Positions 21,072 to 28,107 of a stretch of DNA of 28,107 nucleotides are shown here, in pieces. Location of the stretch: the NCBI GenBank assembly GCA_035637315.1, contig DASPXK010000367.1, positions 1 through 28,107 on the forward strand, in the 5' to 3' direction. The notes below the pieces were generated by a model, which was given only the letters and a program-made list of their open reading frames with translations, was not told the DNA's origin and did not search any database. Origin of the DNA: DASPXK01 sp035637315 (lineage in GTDB: Bacteria; Chloroflexota; UBA6077; JACCZL01). Within the stretch, counting starts at the first letter, position 1. Each line of letters starts with the position of its first letter. Both the position numbers and the translations under genes were made by a program.

Positions 21072-21941
21072 CTACTTGAACGCTCCCCCGGTGATGCCCT
21101 CGACGAAGTCGTCGAGGAAGTAGTTGAACAGGATCGCAACTGGCAGGCCGGCGATCAGCGCGCCGGCCATCAGCTCGCCCCAGTAGAAAATATCCCCACG
21201 GACCAGGTCCGTAACCACGCCGAGTGTCACCGGCTTGGCCGCGGCGCTCGAGGTAAAGACCAGCGGGTAGAGGAAGGCCTGGAGGGAGATCGCGAACGCG
21301 AACATGCCGGCCGCCCCGAGACCCGCCTTGCTGATCGGCAGGACCACCCGGAGCACGGCCTGCTTGCGGGTGCAGCCGTCGACCAGCGCGGCCTCCTCGA
21401 TCTCATGCGGGACGTTTTTGAAGAAGCCCATCAGCAGCCAGACCGCGAACGGGATCGAGATCGTGGGCAGGACGACCACCAGCGACCAGATCGTGTTCTG
21501 CAAGTTGAGGGCGAACACGACGCGAGTGAGGGGAATGAACAGCAGCGAGGGAGGCACCAGGTAGGTCGCGAAGATGGCGATCCCGAGCTGCTGGGCGCCG
21601 GGCAAGTTGAGGCGTGCCAGCGCGTAGCCGGCCGGGGTCGCGATCACCAGGGTGATCGCGACGACGAGGACGCCTATGATCAGCGAGTTGAGCAGCCAGC
21701 GACCGAAAAGCGTCTGTGTGAGCAGATATTGGATGTGGGAAAGCGTCGGCAGCTCGTTGAACCAGAGAGGGTTGTTCGCGAGCGTGTACAGGTCGGAGTT
21801 CGTTTTGAAGGCGGTCAGGAACATCCAGTAGAAGGGGAAGACGGTCACGACCACGTAGAGCGCCATGAAGAGCGCGCGCAGAAGCGCGCCCGTCTGGGTG
21901 CGGTTGAGGAATGGCCGCCGCTGCTGCGCCAGGGTGATCAT
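21072..21941 (-). CDS. ABC sugar-type permease, MalG/UgpE family
   Basis: A 289-residue inner-membrane permease with six predicted segments, beginning with ALFMALYVVVTVFPFYWMFL. The loop that contacts the ATPase carries the EAA motif EEAALVDGCTRKQAVLRVVL P (about 197-217). The ATG overlaps the stop of the partner permease by four bases (ATGA), with GGGAGGGG upstream, so the two are made together. Members pair with a MalF-type partner, a binding protein and an ATPase of the MalK/UgpC kind. No ATPase gene is in the window, as is common when a shared MsiK-like ATPase serves many carriers. Confidence 0.94.
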   Translation of the reverse strand: MITLAQQRRPFLNRTQTGALLRALFMALYVVVTVFPFYWMFLTAFKTNSDLYTLANNPLWFNELPTLSHIQYLLTQTLFGRWLLNSLIIGVLVVAITLVIATPAGYALARLNLPGAQQLGIAIFATYLVPPSLLFIPLTRVVFALNLQNTIWSLVVVLPTISIPFAVWLLMGFFKNVPHEIEEAALVDGCTRKQAVLRVVLPISKAGLGAAGMFAFAISLQAFLYPLVFTSSAAAKPVTLGVVTDLVRGDIFYWGELMAGALIAGLPVAILFNYFLDDFVEGITGGAFK

Positions 21942-22858
21942 AGCCCCTCCCGGCGGCCGATCGCGCGCAGCGACAGTACCGTCAGCACCAACAGGACCGG
22001 CAGCAGGTAGAGCGCGATGGCGGCCCCCTGGCCGAGCTGGCCGCCCTGCACGCCGACCTGCAGCGCGTAGTTGGCCAGGACCTGGGTTTGGTCGACCGGG
22101 CCACCGCCGGTCAGCACGAAGACCACCGTCAGCTCGGTCAGCGTGAAGATCAGGTCGAACAGCAGGGCGATGAAGAGGATTGGCGCGATGATCGGCACTA
22201 TGACGCGGTAGAAGCGGGCCCACCAGCCGGCCCCGTCGATTCGGGCCGCCTCGATGATCTCGGTCGGGATGGCGGTCAGACCGGCCAGCACCGTGATGGC
22301 GCCGAATGGCACGGCCCGCCAGGTGCTCACGAAGATGACCGACATGATCGCGGCCGGCATTGTCCCGAGCCACTGGATGCCCTGATCGAGGAGGCCGAGG
22401 TGGACCAGGACCCAGTTGATCACGCTGTACTGGGAATGGAACATCCATTTGTAGGCGATTGTGCTCAGGGCGATCGGGATCGTCCACGGCAGAACGAATA
22501 GGACGCGGAGGATGCCGCGGCCCGGGAAAGCGCTGAGCATGAGGAAGGCGAGCGCCACGCTGAGCGTGATCTTCGCCGCCGTGGCGACCCCGCCGATGAT
22601 CAGCGTGTTGCGGACGCTGAGGATAAACGTCGGATCGCGCGCGACGTCGACGAAGTTCTTCAACCCGACGAACGTGCCGGGCGTCGCGACGGTAGTGTTG
22701 CTGATGCTGTACCAGATACCGAGAACGAGTGGGAAGCCGATCAGCAACAGGACATAGAGCACCGCCGGCAGGACGAGCAGGTAGCCGGCAACGCGTGGCG
22801 CAGTCAGCCGGTGCGCCAGCGTGCGCGGTACTGCGACACGTTGAGCGACGGTCGCCAT
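21938..22858 (-). CDS. ABC sugar-type permease, MalF/UgpA family
   Basis: A 306-residue permease with six hydrophobic segments, the first AGYLLVLPAVLYVLLLIGFP LVLGIWYSI (about 29-57, split here). The EAA loop reads EIIEAARIDGAGWWARFYRV IVP. The sequence LTGGGPVDQTQVLANYALQV is typical of the family. It is the first gene of the transporter group, with GGGGGAGAG just before its ATG, and has its own promoter and leader hairpin upstream. It forms the translocation pore with the product of 21072-21941. Confidence 0.94.
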   Translation of the reverse strand: MATVAQRVAVPRTLAHRLTAPRVAGYLLVLPAVLYVLLLIGFPLVLGIWYSISNTTVATPGTFVGLKNFVDVARDPTFILSVRNTLIIGGVATAAKITLSVALAFLMLSAFPGRGILRVLFVLPWTIPIALSTIAYKWMFHSQYSVINWVLVHLGLLDQGIQWLGTMPAAIMSVIFVSTWRAVPFGAITVLAGLTAIPTEIIEAARIDGAGWWARFYRVIVPIIAPILFIALLFDLIFTLTELTVVFVLTGGGPVDQTQVLANYALQVGVQGGQLGQGAAIALYLLPVLLVLTVLSLRAIGRREGL

Positions 22859-22890
22859 GCCTTCTCTCCCCCTGGACGGGTAGCTGACAA

Positions 22891-22906
22891 GGACGCCGAA
22901 GCGTCC
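22891..22906 (-). promoter_or_regulatory. UUCG-capped hairpin near the 5' end of the transporter mRNA
   Basis: On the minus strand GGACGC-TTCG-GCGTCC forms a perfect 6-bp stem with the extra-stable C(UUCG)G tetraloop. It lies about six bases after the predicted transcription start. It could protect the 5' end of the mRNA from decay. As DNA it is also a symmetric site that a repressor could bind. Confidence 0.5.
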
Positions 22907-22918
22907 AGCGCTTGCGTT

Positions 22919-22947
22919 AAGGTATACGGCGTCCGCCTGGTTGTCAA
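22919..22947 (-). promoter_or_regulatory. Promoter of the transporter operon
   Basis: A perfect -35 TTGACA (22947-22942) is followed after 17 bases by TACCTT (22924-22919); TATACC, two bases closer, is an alternative -10. It lies in the 120-base gap between the CoA-transferase and permease genes, giving the transporter group its own transcript. Confidence 0.6.
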
Positions 22948-22978
22948 GGAATCCGGGTCGGGTGTCTGCTGCTTCCCC

Positions 22979-24190
22979 TCAGATCACGCCGCGCTCTTTC
23001 AGGCTGGCCAGCTCGTTCGGCGGGAGCTCGAGGAGCGAGCCGTAGATCTCGGCGTTGTGTTGGCCGAGGGCCGGGCCAGCCGCGACGACCTGGCCGGGCG
23101 TCTCGCTGAACTTGGGAACCACACCCTGCATGCGGACCGCCTCACCAAGGTTCGGGTCGAAGATGGAGAGCACCATCTCGCGAGCGTGGTAGTGGGGATC
23201 CGTGGCTATGTCCGCCGCGGAGTAGATCCGCCCGGCGGGGACGCCGGCTTCCTCGAGCCGTCGAACGATCTCGTCGGTCGGCAAGCTTGAGGTCCATCCT
23301 TCGATCAACTCGTCCAACAGTTCTTCGTGCTGGCCCCGCGCGATGTGCGAGTCGAAGCGCAGGTCGTCGGCCCACTCCGGATGGCCGAGGACGCCGACGA
23401 AGCGACGGAAGACGTTGTCGGCGTTGGCGCCGATCACCACCCAGCCGCCGTCGGCCGTCGGGTAGGTATTCGAGGGCGCGATGCCGGGCAGGCGCCCGCC
23501 AGCCCGACCTCTGACACGACCGAGTTTGTCGTACTCTCCGAGCACGCCCTCCATGAGGGCCCAGACGGCCTCGTAGATCGCAACGTCGACGCATTGGCCG
23601 ACTCCGCTCAGAGCGTCGCGATGGTACAGCGCCACCATGGTGCCCAGTGCCCCGAACGTGGCGCCAAGCGCGTCGCCGATGCTGATCCCCACCCGCAGCG
23701 GCGGCCGATCCGGAAAGCCGGTCACGAAACGCAGCCCGCCCATTGCCTCCCCGATCGCCCCAAACCCGGCCCGATCGCGATACGGGCCGCTCTGGCCGAA
23801 GCCGGTCACGCGGGTCATCACCAGCTTCGGATTCGCCTCGCGCAGCGCATCGAACCCGAGCCCCCATCGTTCGAATGTGCCAGGCCGAAAATTCTCCACG
23901 ACCACGTCTGAGACGCTGGCGAGCCGGCCGAACAGGCGCTGGCCGTCCGTCGTTCGGAGGTCGAGCGTGACCGACTTCTTGTTGCGAGCGATATTCGGCC
24001 ACCAGAGCCCCAGGCCCTTGTACGTCCCACCCCACTGGCGCATCGGGTCGCCCTGCCCCGGCGGCTCGACCTTGATCACCTCGGCGCCGTAGTCGGCCAG
24101 GAGCCGCGTGCACAATGGTGCGGCGATGAGTGAGCCAGCCTCCGCCACACGAACCCCGGCGAGCGGTCCTCGCGGCCCTCGGCGGTCCAC
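22979..24190 (-). CDS. Class III CoA-transferase (CaiB/BaiF family)
   Basis: A 403-residue family III CoA-transferase. Members move CoA between carboxylic acids through an aspartyl-CoA intermediate and work as interlocked dimers. Motifs: LAGVRVAEAGSLIAAPLCTR LLADYGAEVIKVEPP (10-44, split), ENFRPGTFERWGLG (99-112), and the catalytic Asp173 in VGISIGDALGATFGALG. The C-terminus has GQHNAEIYGSLL. GTG 24190, with AAGGGGGCAGG directly upstream, is preferred over TTG 24232, which adds 14 residues without family counterpart. It is the third gene after a CoA-transferase and a TPP lyase, suggesting a second CoA shuttle for the same pathway, for instance returning CoA from product to substrate. Confidence 0.93.
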   Translation of the reverse strand: MDRRGPRGPLAGVRVAEAGSLIAAPLCTRLLADYGAEVIKVEPPGQGDPMRQWGGTYKGLGLWWPNIARNKKSVTLDLRTTDGQRLFGRLASVSDVVVENFRPGTFERWGLGFDALREANPKLVMTRVTGFGQSGPYRDRAGFGAIGEAMGGLRFVTGFPDRPPLRVGISIGDALGATFGALGTMVALYHRDALSGVGQCVDVAIYEAVWALMEGVLGEYDKLGRVRGRAGGRLPGIAPSNTYPTADGGWVVIGANADNVFRRFVGVLGHPEWADDLRFDSHIARGQHEELLDELIEGWTSSLPTDEIVRRLEEAGVPAGRIYSAADIATDPHYHAREMVLSIFDPNLGEAVRMQGVVPKFSETPGQVVAAGPALGQHNAEIYGSLLELPPNELASLKERGVI

Positions 24191-24266
24191 CCTGCCCCCT
24201 TGGCCGGATCGAGCGTTCGGATCTACGCCCAAAGCTGACTCGGTGCGGGGAAGCGGGGGGACGAGA

Positions 24267-25907
24267 CTACGTCGAATACACCGCGAAGGCGGTCGTGGTG
24301 GCCCGGGCGCGCCAGTCGGTCAGGACGTTGACGAGGGCAGGGCCGCCGGAGCCGTAAGCGCGGTCTAGCGCTGGGCGAATCTCGGCCGGGTCCTCGACGT
24401 ACTCGCCGTGACAGCCGAGCGCCCTGGCCATGTCGTGGAACGCGGTGTACCCGAGGTCGCGGCCCGGCTTGTTGCGCTGCGGGTCGGCCGTCCAGCCGCC
24501 GTTCAGGCTGATGACGGTGACGACCGGCAGCTTGTGGCGGACAGCGGTGTCCAGCTCCATCGCGTTCAGGCCAAACGAGCCGTCCCCGTGCAGGACCAGC
24601 ACCTGGTTGTCCGGTTTGGCCGCCTTGGCGCCGAGGCCAAATGGCAGCCCGACTCCCATCGTGCCGAAGGGCCCGGAGTTCAAGCGGTGGCCGGGCACGA
24701 AGGTTGGGATGGACTGGCGACCGTAGTTGAGGATCTCCTGGCCGTCGACGACCAGGATCGCATCGCGGTCGAGGAAATCGCGGACCTCCTTGCACAGCCG
24801 CAGCGGGTGGATCGGACGCTGGTCGGTGGCCATGGCCGCTTCGGCCTCCTGGCGCTTGCTTTCCTCGACCTGGCCCAGGCGCTCGCGCCAGTCGGCGTAG
24901 CGGCGTGGGTCGAGGCGGCCGTGGGCGGCCGTGACGAGCTGTTCGAGCACTGCCCGCGCGTCGCCGACGATGCCCACGTCGGCCGGGCGGTTGTGGCCGA
25001 TCTCGGATGGCTCGATGTCGATCTGGATCAGCTTCGCGTCGGACCGGAAGCGCGGCGGCGCGAGGTGGCCGACCACGTAGTTCAGGCGCGTCCCGACTAC
25101 CATGATCAGGTCGGCCTCGCGGAAGGCGGTCGACCGAGCGCCTGGGAAGGACAGCTCGTGGTCGTCAGGCACCACCCCGCGCCCTTGCGGCGTGGTGTAG
25201 AAGGGGAGGCCGGCCAGCTCGACCCAGCGCTGGAGCGCGGCGGAGGCGTCTGACCAGAGAATCCCGCTACCGGTCAGGACGATCGGCTGCCTGGCCGAGC
25301 CCAGGAGCTCCAGCGCCTGGCGGACCAGGTCCGGGTCGCCGCCAGCTCGACCACCGGGCCGATTCCCATTCGGCTCGGGGTACAGGATCTCGTCTTCGTC
25401 GATTTGCTTGTAGAGCACGTCGCCTGGCATGTCCAGATAAACGGGTCCGGGCCGGCCGCTCAGCGCCTGGCGGAGCGCCGTGGCGACTAGCTCCGGTATC
25501 CGCTTCGGGTCCAGCACGCGCTCGGCCCATTTGGTGAACGGCTTGAAGATCGCGAGCTGGTCCAGCTCCTGGAATGCGCCGCGTCCGTTCTGGCTGAGCG
25601 GGCTGCAGCCGCCGATGGCCAGCAGCGGAGCGCAGTCGACGAAGGCGTTGGCGACCCCCGTCACCAGGTTGGTGGTGCCCGGCCCGGAGGCGGCCATACA
25701 GACGCCGACCGTGTTCAGGACGCGGGCGTAGGCGTGCGCCATCATCGCAGCGGCCTGCTCGTGGCGGACGTCGATCGAGCGGACGCCCTCCTCGATGCAC
25801 GCCGATTCGGCCGCCATCATCGGGCCGCCCATCAGGTAGAACATCGTCTCCACGCCCTGCAGGCGGAGCGCCCGGGCGAGGACCTGCGAGCCATTCACCA
25901 TTGCCAT
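24267..25907 (-). CDS. TPP enzyme, 2-hydroxyacyl-CoA lyase or oxalyl-CoA decarboxylase like
   Basis: A 546-residue TPP-dependent enzyme. The PYR domain carries the activating Glu50 in DVRHEQAAAMMAHAYARV and SGPGTTNLVTGVANAFVDCA. The middle domain has RQPIVLTGSGILWSDA. The PP domain has LHGDGSFGLNAMELDTAVRH (Asp about 441) and ISLNGGW, where the usual NN pair is LN. Flanking CoA-transferase genes on both sides argue for a CoA-bound substrate: oxalyl-CoA (giving formyl-CoA and CO2) or a 2-hydroxyacyl-CoA (giving formyl-CoA and an aldehyde or ketone). The GDGSFG form is closer to hydroxyacyl-CoA lyases than to the GDSAFGF of oxalyl-CoA decarboxylases, an impression from memory. GAGGGAG precedes the ATG; the gap to the upstream gene is 53 bases. 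Confidence 0.88.
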   Translation of the reverse strand: MAMVNGSQVLARALRLQGVETMFYLMGGPMMAAESACIEEGVRSIDVRHEQAAAMMAHAYARVLNTVGVCMAASGPGTTNLVTGVANAFVDCAPLLAIGGCSPLSQNGRGAFQELDQLAIFKPFTKWAERVLDPKRIPELVATALRQALSGRPGPVYLDMPGDVLYKQIDEDEILYPEPNGNRPGGRAGGDPDLVRQALELLGSARQPIVLTGSGILWSDASAALQRWVELAGLPFYTTPQGRGVVPDDHELSFPGARSTAFREADLIMVVGTRLNYVVGHLAPPRFRSDAKLIQIDIEPSEIGHNRPADVGIVGDARAVLEQLVTAAHGRLDPRRYADWRERLGQVEESKRQEAEAAMATDQRPIHPLRLCKEVRDFLDRDAILVVDGQEILNYGRQSIPTFVPGHRLNSGPFGTMGVGLPFGLGAKAAKPDNQVLVLHGDGSFGLNAMELDTAVRHKLPVVTVISLNGGWTADPQRNKPGRDLGYTAFHDMARALGCHGEYVEDPAEIRPALDRAYGSGGPALVNVLTDWRARATTTAFAVYST

Positions 25908-25960
25908 CGAGTCAGCTCCCTCTAGATGCCCTTACCCAGGGACTAGCGCGGGTACCCGTT

Positions 25961-27202
25961 CTAGATCACGTGCTCGTCGCGTAGGGCAGTCACCTCGGAC
26001 GGCGTGCAGCCCAGCCACTCGCCGTAGACCTCCTGGTTGTGCTGGCCGAGCAGCGGCGCGCTCGTGACCGCGACCTCCGAATCCGACATCTTGACTGGCC
26101 AGCCGGGCATCAGGACCGACCCGCGGACGGGGTGCTGGACGGTCGCGAAGATGCCCCGCTTGCGCAGGTGCGGGTCGTCGGACAGCTCCTTGGTGTCGAA
26201 CACCGCCCCGGCCGGCACCCCGGCTCGGCCCAGCGTCTCCATCACCTCCCGCTTGGTCCGCTCGCGCGTCCAGCCCTCGACCAGCGCGTTCACCGCGTCC
26301 TCGTGGCGCATGCGCTCCTCGGGCGAGCAGAAGCGCGGGTCGTCGAGCAGGTCGTCGCGGCCGATCACCTTCAGCAGCCGCTGCCAGTGAGTGTTGGTAG
26401 CGCGCGAGGTGTAGATATAACAGAAGTCGTTTGGCCCATCGCCCTTGCACGGGTAGGCGTCGCTGGGAGCGCTGGAGCCCAGGGCGTTGCTGTTGCCCAC
26501 TCGATCCGCCGGACGGCCAAAACGGGCCTGGCGGGCGTAGGAGATCCGGCAGAAGTTGACCACCGCTTCCTGCATCGCGACCTCGATCCGCTGGCCGCGC
26601 CCGGTCCGCTCCCGCTGGTAAAGGGCTCCTAGGATGCCGATCGCGCAGTGCAGTCCAGTCCCGGTGTCGCCGATAGTCGGCCCGGGCCGAATCGGCCGAC
26701 GCCCTTTCTCGCCCGTGATGCTCAGCGCCCCGCCGGCCGCCTGAGCGATCATGTCGAAGCTCAGGAAGTCGCCGTACGGCCCATCTGGGGCGAAGCCCTT
26801 GACCTGGGCATAGATGATCCGGGGGTTGATCTCGCGGACCGTCTCGTAGCCGAAGCCGAGCCGCTCGACGACGCCCGGCCCGAAGTTCTCGATCATCACG
26901 TCGGCTCGCTCGAGCATCCGCCGGAAGATGGCCCGCCCCCGCTCCTCCTTGAGGTTGCACGTGATGCTCCGCTTGTTGGCGTTGAGGAACAGGAAGTAGT
27001 ACGAGTCGACGCCCGGAGTGTCGGCCGAGGCGTGGCGACCCTGGTCGCCGCGAGTCGGCTCCTCAACCTTGATCACATCTGCCCCGAGCCAGGCGAGCGT
27101 CTCGGTGCAGGAGGTGCCGGCCTCGAACTGGGTCAGATCGAGCACCTTGACGCCAGCCAGGGCCGGCCCCGCGCTGCCGTTCCCGTTCTTCCTATGCTCC
27201 AT
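25961..27202 (-). CDS. Formyl-CoA:oxalate CoA-transferase-like protein (class III)
   Basis: A 413-residue class III CoA-transferase that resembles Oxalobacter Frc: VKVLDLTQFEAGTSCTETLA WLGADVIKVEEP (18-49, split), SYYFLFLNANKRSI, MIENFGPGVVERLGFG, and the catalytic Asp179 in GPTIGDTGTGLHCAIGILGA, corresponding to Frc Asp169. The block GRGQRIEVAMQEAVVNFCRI also follows Frc closely. The glycine loop GGGGQ of Frc is not seen, so the CoA acceptor may differ from oxalate. ATG 27202 has GGGAG seven bases before it. The open frame continues upstream to 27376 through a palindromic element but without family similarity. It is the first gene of the lyase group and probably charges the substrate with CoA. 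Confidence 0.92.
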   Translation of the reverse strand: MEHRKNGNGSAGPALAGVKVLDLTQFEAGTSCTETLAWLGADVIKVEEPTRGDQGRHASADTPGVDSYYFLFLNANKRSITCNLKEERGRAIFRRMLERADVMIENFGPGVVERLGFGYETVREINPRIIYAQVKGFAPDGPYGDFLSFDMIAQAAGGALSITGEKGRRPIRPGPTIGDTGTGLHCAIGILGALYQRERTGRGQRIEVAMQEAVVNFCRISYARQARFGRPADRVGNSNALGSSAPSDAYPCKGDGPNDFCYIYTSRATNTHWQRLLKVIGRDDLLDDPRFCSPEERMRHEDAVNALVEGWTRERTKREVMETLGRAGVPAGAVFDTKELSDDPHLRKRGIFATVQHPVRGSVLMPGWPVKMSDSEVAVTSAPLLGQHNQEVYGEWLGCTPSEVTALRDEHVI

Positions 27203-27225
27203 GCCGCGACTCCCGTCCGTTGCGC

Positions 27226-27242
27226 GCTCCGCGTTGCGGAGC
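27226..27242. repeat. 17-base palindrome GCTCCGCGTTGCGGAGC, left copy
   Basis: A 7-bp stem with a three-base loop, 24 bases upstream of the CoA-transferase start (minus strand). An identical copy lies at 27559-27575 before the divergent reductase gene. It may be a shared operator or a small dispersed hairpin. Confidence 0.65.
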
Positions 27243-27333
27243 ACTTGCGACTTCCCCGCGTACGAGGTCGGCCCGCGCGAGGCAGCTAACAGTCTAGCCG
27301 AAGCTCGCGGATGAGTCCCGCCGGACTCCACCA

Positions 27334-27358
27334 GCGCACTGAAGTGCGCACTACGAAC
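27334..27358 (-). repeat. Palindromic element copy E, partial, reversed
   Basis: On the minus strand it reads GTTCGTAGTGCGCACTTCAG then TGCGC, the left end and first hairpin of the element. It is followed by a different second hairpin (GAGTCC-GGCG-GGACTC) and no clear CTACGAAC end. It lies in the divergent intergenic region and, if translated, would again give SAHFSA. Confidence 0.75.
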
Positions 27359-27408
27359 CCCACTGCCCGAAGCCACGAGCGGACTGCTGAGCGCGCTGCA
27401 ATGTATTG

Positions 27409-27436
27409 TTGACTTTTTCGATTGATTTGATAGACT
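27409..27436 (+). promoter_or_regulatory. Promoter of the leader ORF and reductase gene
   Basis: TTGACT (27409-27414), 16 bases, TAGACT (27431-27436), in an AT-rich patch that stands out from its surroundings. The -10 box ends ten bases before the ATG at 27447, so that ORF would have almost no 5' leader. Confidence 0.6.
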
Positions 27437-27446
27437 AAGCTGGACG

Positions 27447-27557
27447 ATGGTCGGAGCGATCGCTGACTCCTACCTGGTCGGCGACTGGGGCCCCCAGGCG
27501 CTCTGCCGCCGCCACTGGGGCGCCCACGGCGGCCTCTGGCGCTGTCGCGCCCGCTAG
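27447..27557 (+). CDS. Possible leader peptide upstream of the sulfite/nitrite reductase
   Basis: A 36-codon reading frame that begins ten bases after a good -10 box and ends 111 bases before the reductase start. The peptide has two Cys (ALCRR, WRCRAR) and three Trp. Its downstream end overlaps the region where the palindrome GCTCCGCGTTGCGGAGC follows two bases after the stop. Short Cys-containing leader ORFs regulate sulfur-assimilation genes in Actinobacteria by attenuation; whether this one does so is a guess. No Shine-Dalgarno sequence is seen, in keeping with a leaderless start. Confidence 0.35.
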   Translation: MVGAIADSYLVGDWGPQALCRRHWGAHGGLWRCRAR

Positions 27558-27558
27558 C

Positions 27559-27575
27559 GCTCCGCGTTGCGGAGC
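27559..27575. repeat. 17-base palindrome GCTCCGCGTTGCGGAGC, right copy
   Basis: Identical to 27226-27242. It starts two bases after the leader ORF stop and about 95 bases before the reductase start, a position where an RNA hairpin could affect transcription or translation of the reductase. Confidence 0.65.
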
Positions 27576-27668
27576 GCCGCGAAGCTCTCCTCTCTCTGCC
27601 GCCGCGCCCTCCGGGCACACTGCTCTGCCTCCGCTTTCCGGAGCGCTCCAGGTCAAAGGAACTTCGAT

Positions 27669-28107
27669 ATGGCTGTCCAGACGCGTCCGGCCACGCAGCC
27701 GGCCCCTTCCAAAGTCGAGCTGATCAAGGTCGCGAGCGATGGCTTGCTCGGGCCGCTCCCGGCCGAGCTAGCCGCGCCGACCGAGAGCATCTCCGAAGAC
27801 GCCGCCCAGCTCATCAAGTTTCACGGTGTCTATCAACAGGATGATCGCGACCAGCGAGCCGAGCGGCGCCGCGAGGGCCGCGGGCGTGCCTACATGTTCA
27901 TGGTCCGCACCAAGTTCCCCGGCGGGCGGCTCAGCGCCGAGCAGTACCTGCTGGCCGACACGCTGGCCGACGAGCACGGCAACGGCACGCTGCGGGTCAC
28001 CACCCGCCAGGACTTCCAGTTCCACGGCGTGGTCGGGAAGAGCAACCTCAAGCGCCTGATCGGCACGCTCAACGGGCGCTGGGTCACTACGTACGGCGGC
28101 TGCGGCG
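27669..28107 (+). CDS. Ferredoxin-type sulfite/nitrite reductase, N-terminal part
   Basis: The first 146 codons of a siroheme and 4Fe-4S reductase; the gene continues past the window. Typical pieces are SEDAAQLIKFHGVYQQDDRD, RAYMFMVRTKFPGGRLSAEQ YLLADTLADEHGNGTLRVTT RQDFQFHGV (split for length) and the beginning GRWVTTYGGCG. These belong to the N-terminal ferredoxin-like half of assimilatory sulfite and nitrite reductases; which of the two cannot be told yet. AAAGGAA lies about eight bases before the ATG. It is divergent from the CoA-transferase operon, with a 466-base shared upstream region holding a promoter, a small leader ORF and repeats. Confidence 0.9.
   Translation, partial: MAVQTRPATQPAPSKVELIKVASDGLLGPLPAELAAPTESISEDAAQLIKFHGVYQQDDRDQRAERRREGRGRAYMFMVRTKFPGGRLSAEQYLLADTLADEHGNGTLRVTTRQDFQFHGVVGKSNLKRLIGTLNGRWVTTYGGCG

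Noticed and set aside
24267..27202. A firm oxalate-degradation (frc-oxc) assignment
   Set aside because: The transferase lacks the visible Frc glycine loop and the TPP enzyme has a GDGSFG rather than GDSAFGF motif, so only family-level naming is justified.
27203..27376. N-terminal extension of the Frc-like protein (frame open to 27376)
   Set aside because: It includes palindromic element E and has no similarity to the family, while ATG 27202 has a ribosome site and fits the expected length.
1..28107. tRNA, rRNA, riboswitch or transposase genes
   Set aside because: Reading both strands, I found no cloverleaf, conserved rRNA stretch, known riboswitch core or transposase motif; a covariance-model search would be needed to exclude small RNAs.

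Overview
The window is 28.1 kb of GC-rich bacterial DNA packed with catabolic genes. It carries many dispersed palindromic repeats, sugar-type ABC binding proteins with combined Tat and lipoprotein signals, and three promoters that would give leaderless or near-leaderless mRNAs. This mix would fit an uncultured Chloroflexota-like soil or marine bacterium, but no marker gene fixes the taxonomy and that placement is inference.

Left part (1-9.7 kb): the start of a luciferase-like flavin monooxygenase and an alpha/beta hydrolase without its nucleophile serine lie on the minus strand. They are followed by plus-strand genes: a xanthine-dehydrogenase-family molybdenum hydroxylase (large and 2Fe-2S subunits), a soluble NMT1-like periplasmic-binding-fold protein, an IclR regulator, a second alpha/beta hydrolase, an isochorismatase-type amidohydrolase and a lipoprotein substrate-binding protein of the peptide/nickel type. 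Together they read as uptake, hydroxylation and hydrolysis of an organic, perhaps N-heterocyclic, compound under IclR control.

Middle part (9.7-16 kb): an accessory stretch, visibly poorer in GC at 10.4-12.3 kb, carries a small helical protein and a three-gene cassette ending in a HEPN-domain protein. It lies between the intact binding-protein gene and a decayed 3' remnant of a paralogue. After it come a frameshifted DinB-family gene, a MerC-like membrane protein, a NIPSNAP protein, a truncated hydantoinase B and a VapBC-type toxin-antitoxin pair whose toxin has no ordinary start codon.

Right part (16-27.2 kb): eight minus-strand genes run, in transcription order, as formyl-CoA-transferase-like, 2-hydroxyacyl-CoA lyase/oxalyl-CoA decarboxylase-like TPP enzyme, second class III CoA-transferase, two sugar-type permeases, two near-identical binding proteins and a second TPP enzyme. 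This suggests import of a hydroxy- or oxo-acid (or precursor), CoA activation and TPP-dependent C-C cleavage. No ABC ATPase is present. A 30-base fossil of a TPP-gene start lies between the duplicated binding proteins. A divergent ferredoxin-type sulfite/nitrite reductase, preceded by a short leader ORF, begins at the right edge.

The most unusual signal is a family of 54-57 bp palindromic elements (ends GTTCGTAG/CTACGAAC with two inner hairpins). Two copies sit in frame inside protein genes, a rearranged copy extends a C-terminus in the same phase, and one supplies a stop codon. They encode the recurring peptide SAHFSA. One copy interrupts the DNA-binding domain of the IclR regulator. This resembles the Rickettsia palindromic elements but is a different sequence family.
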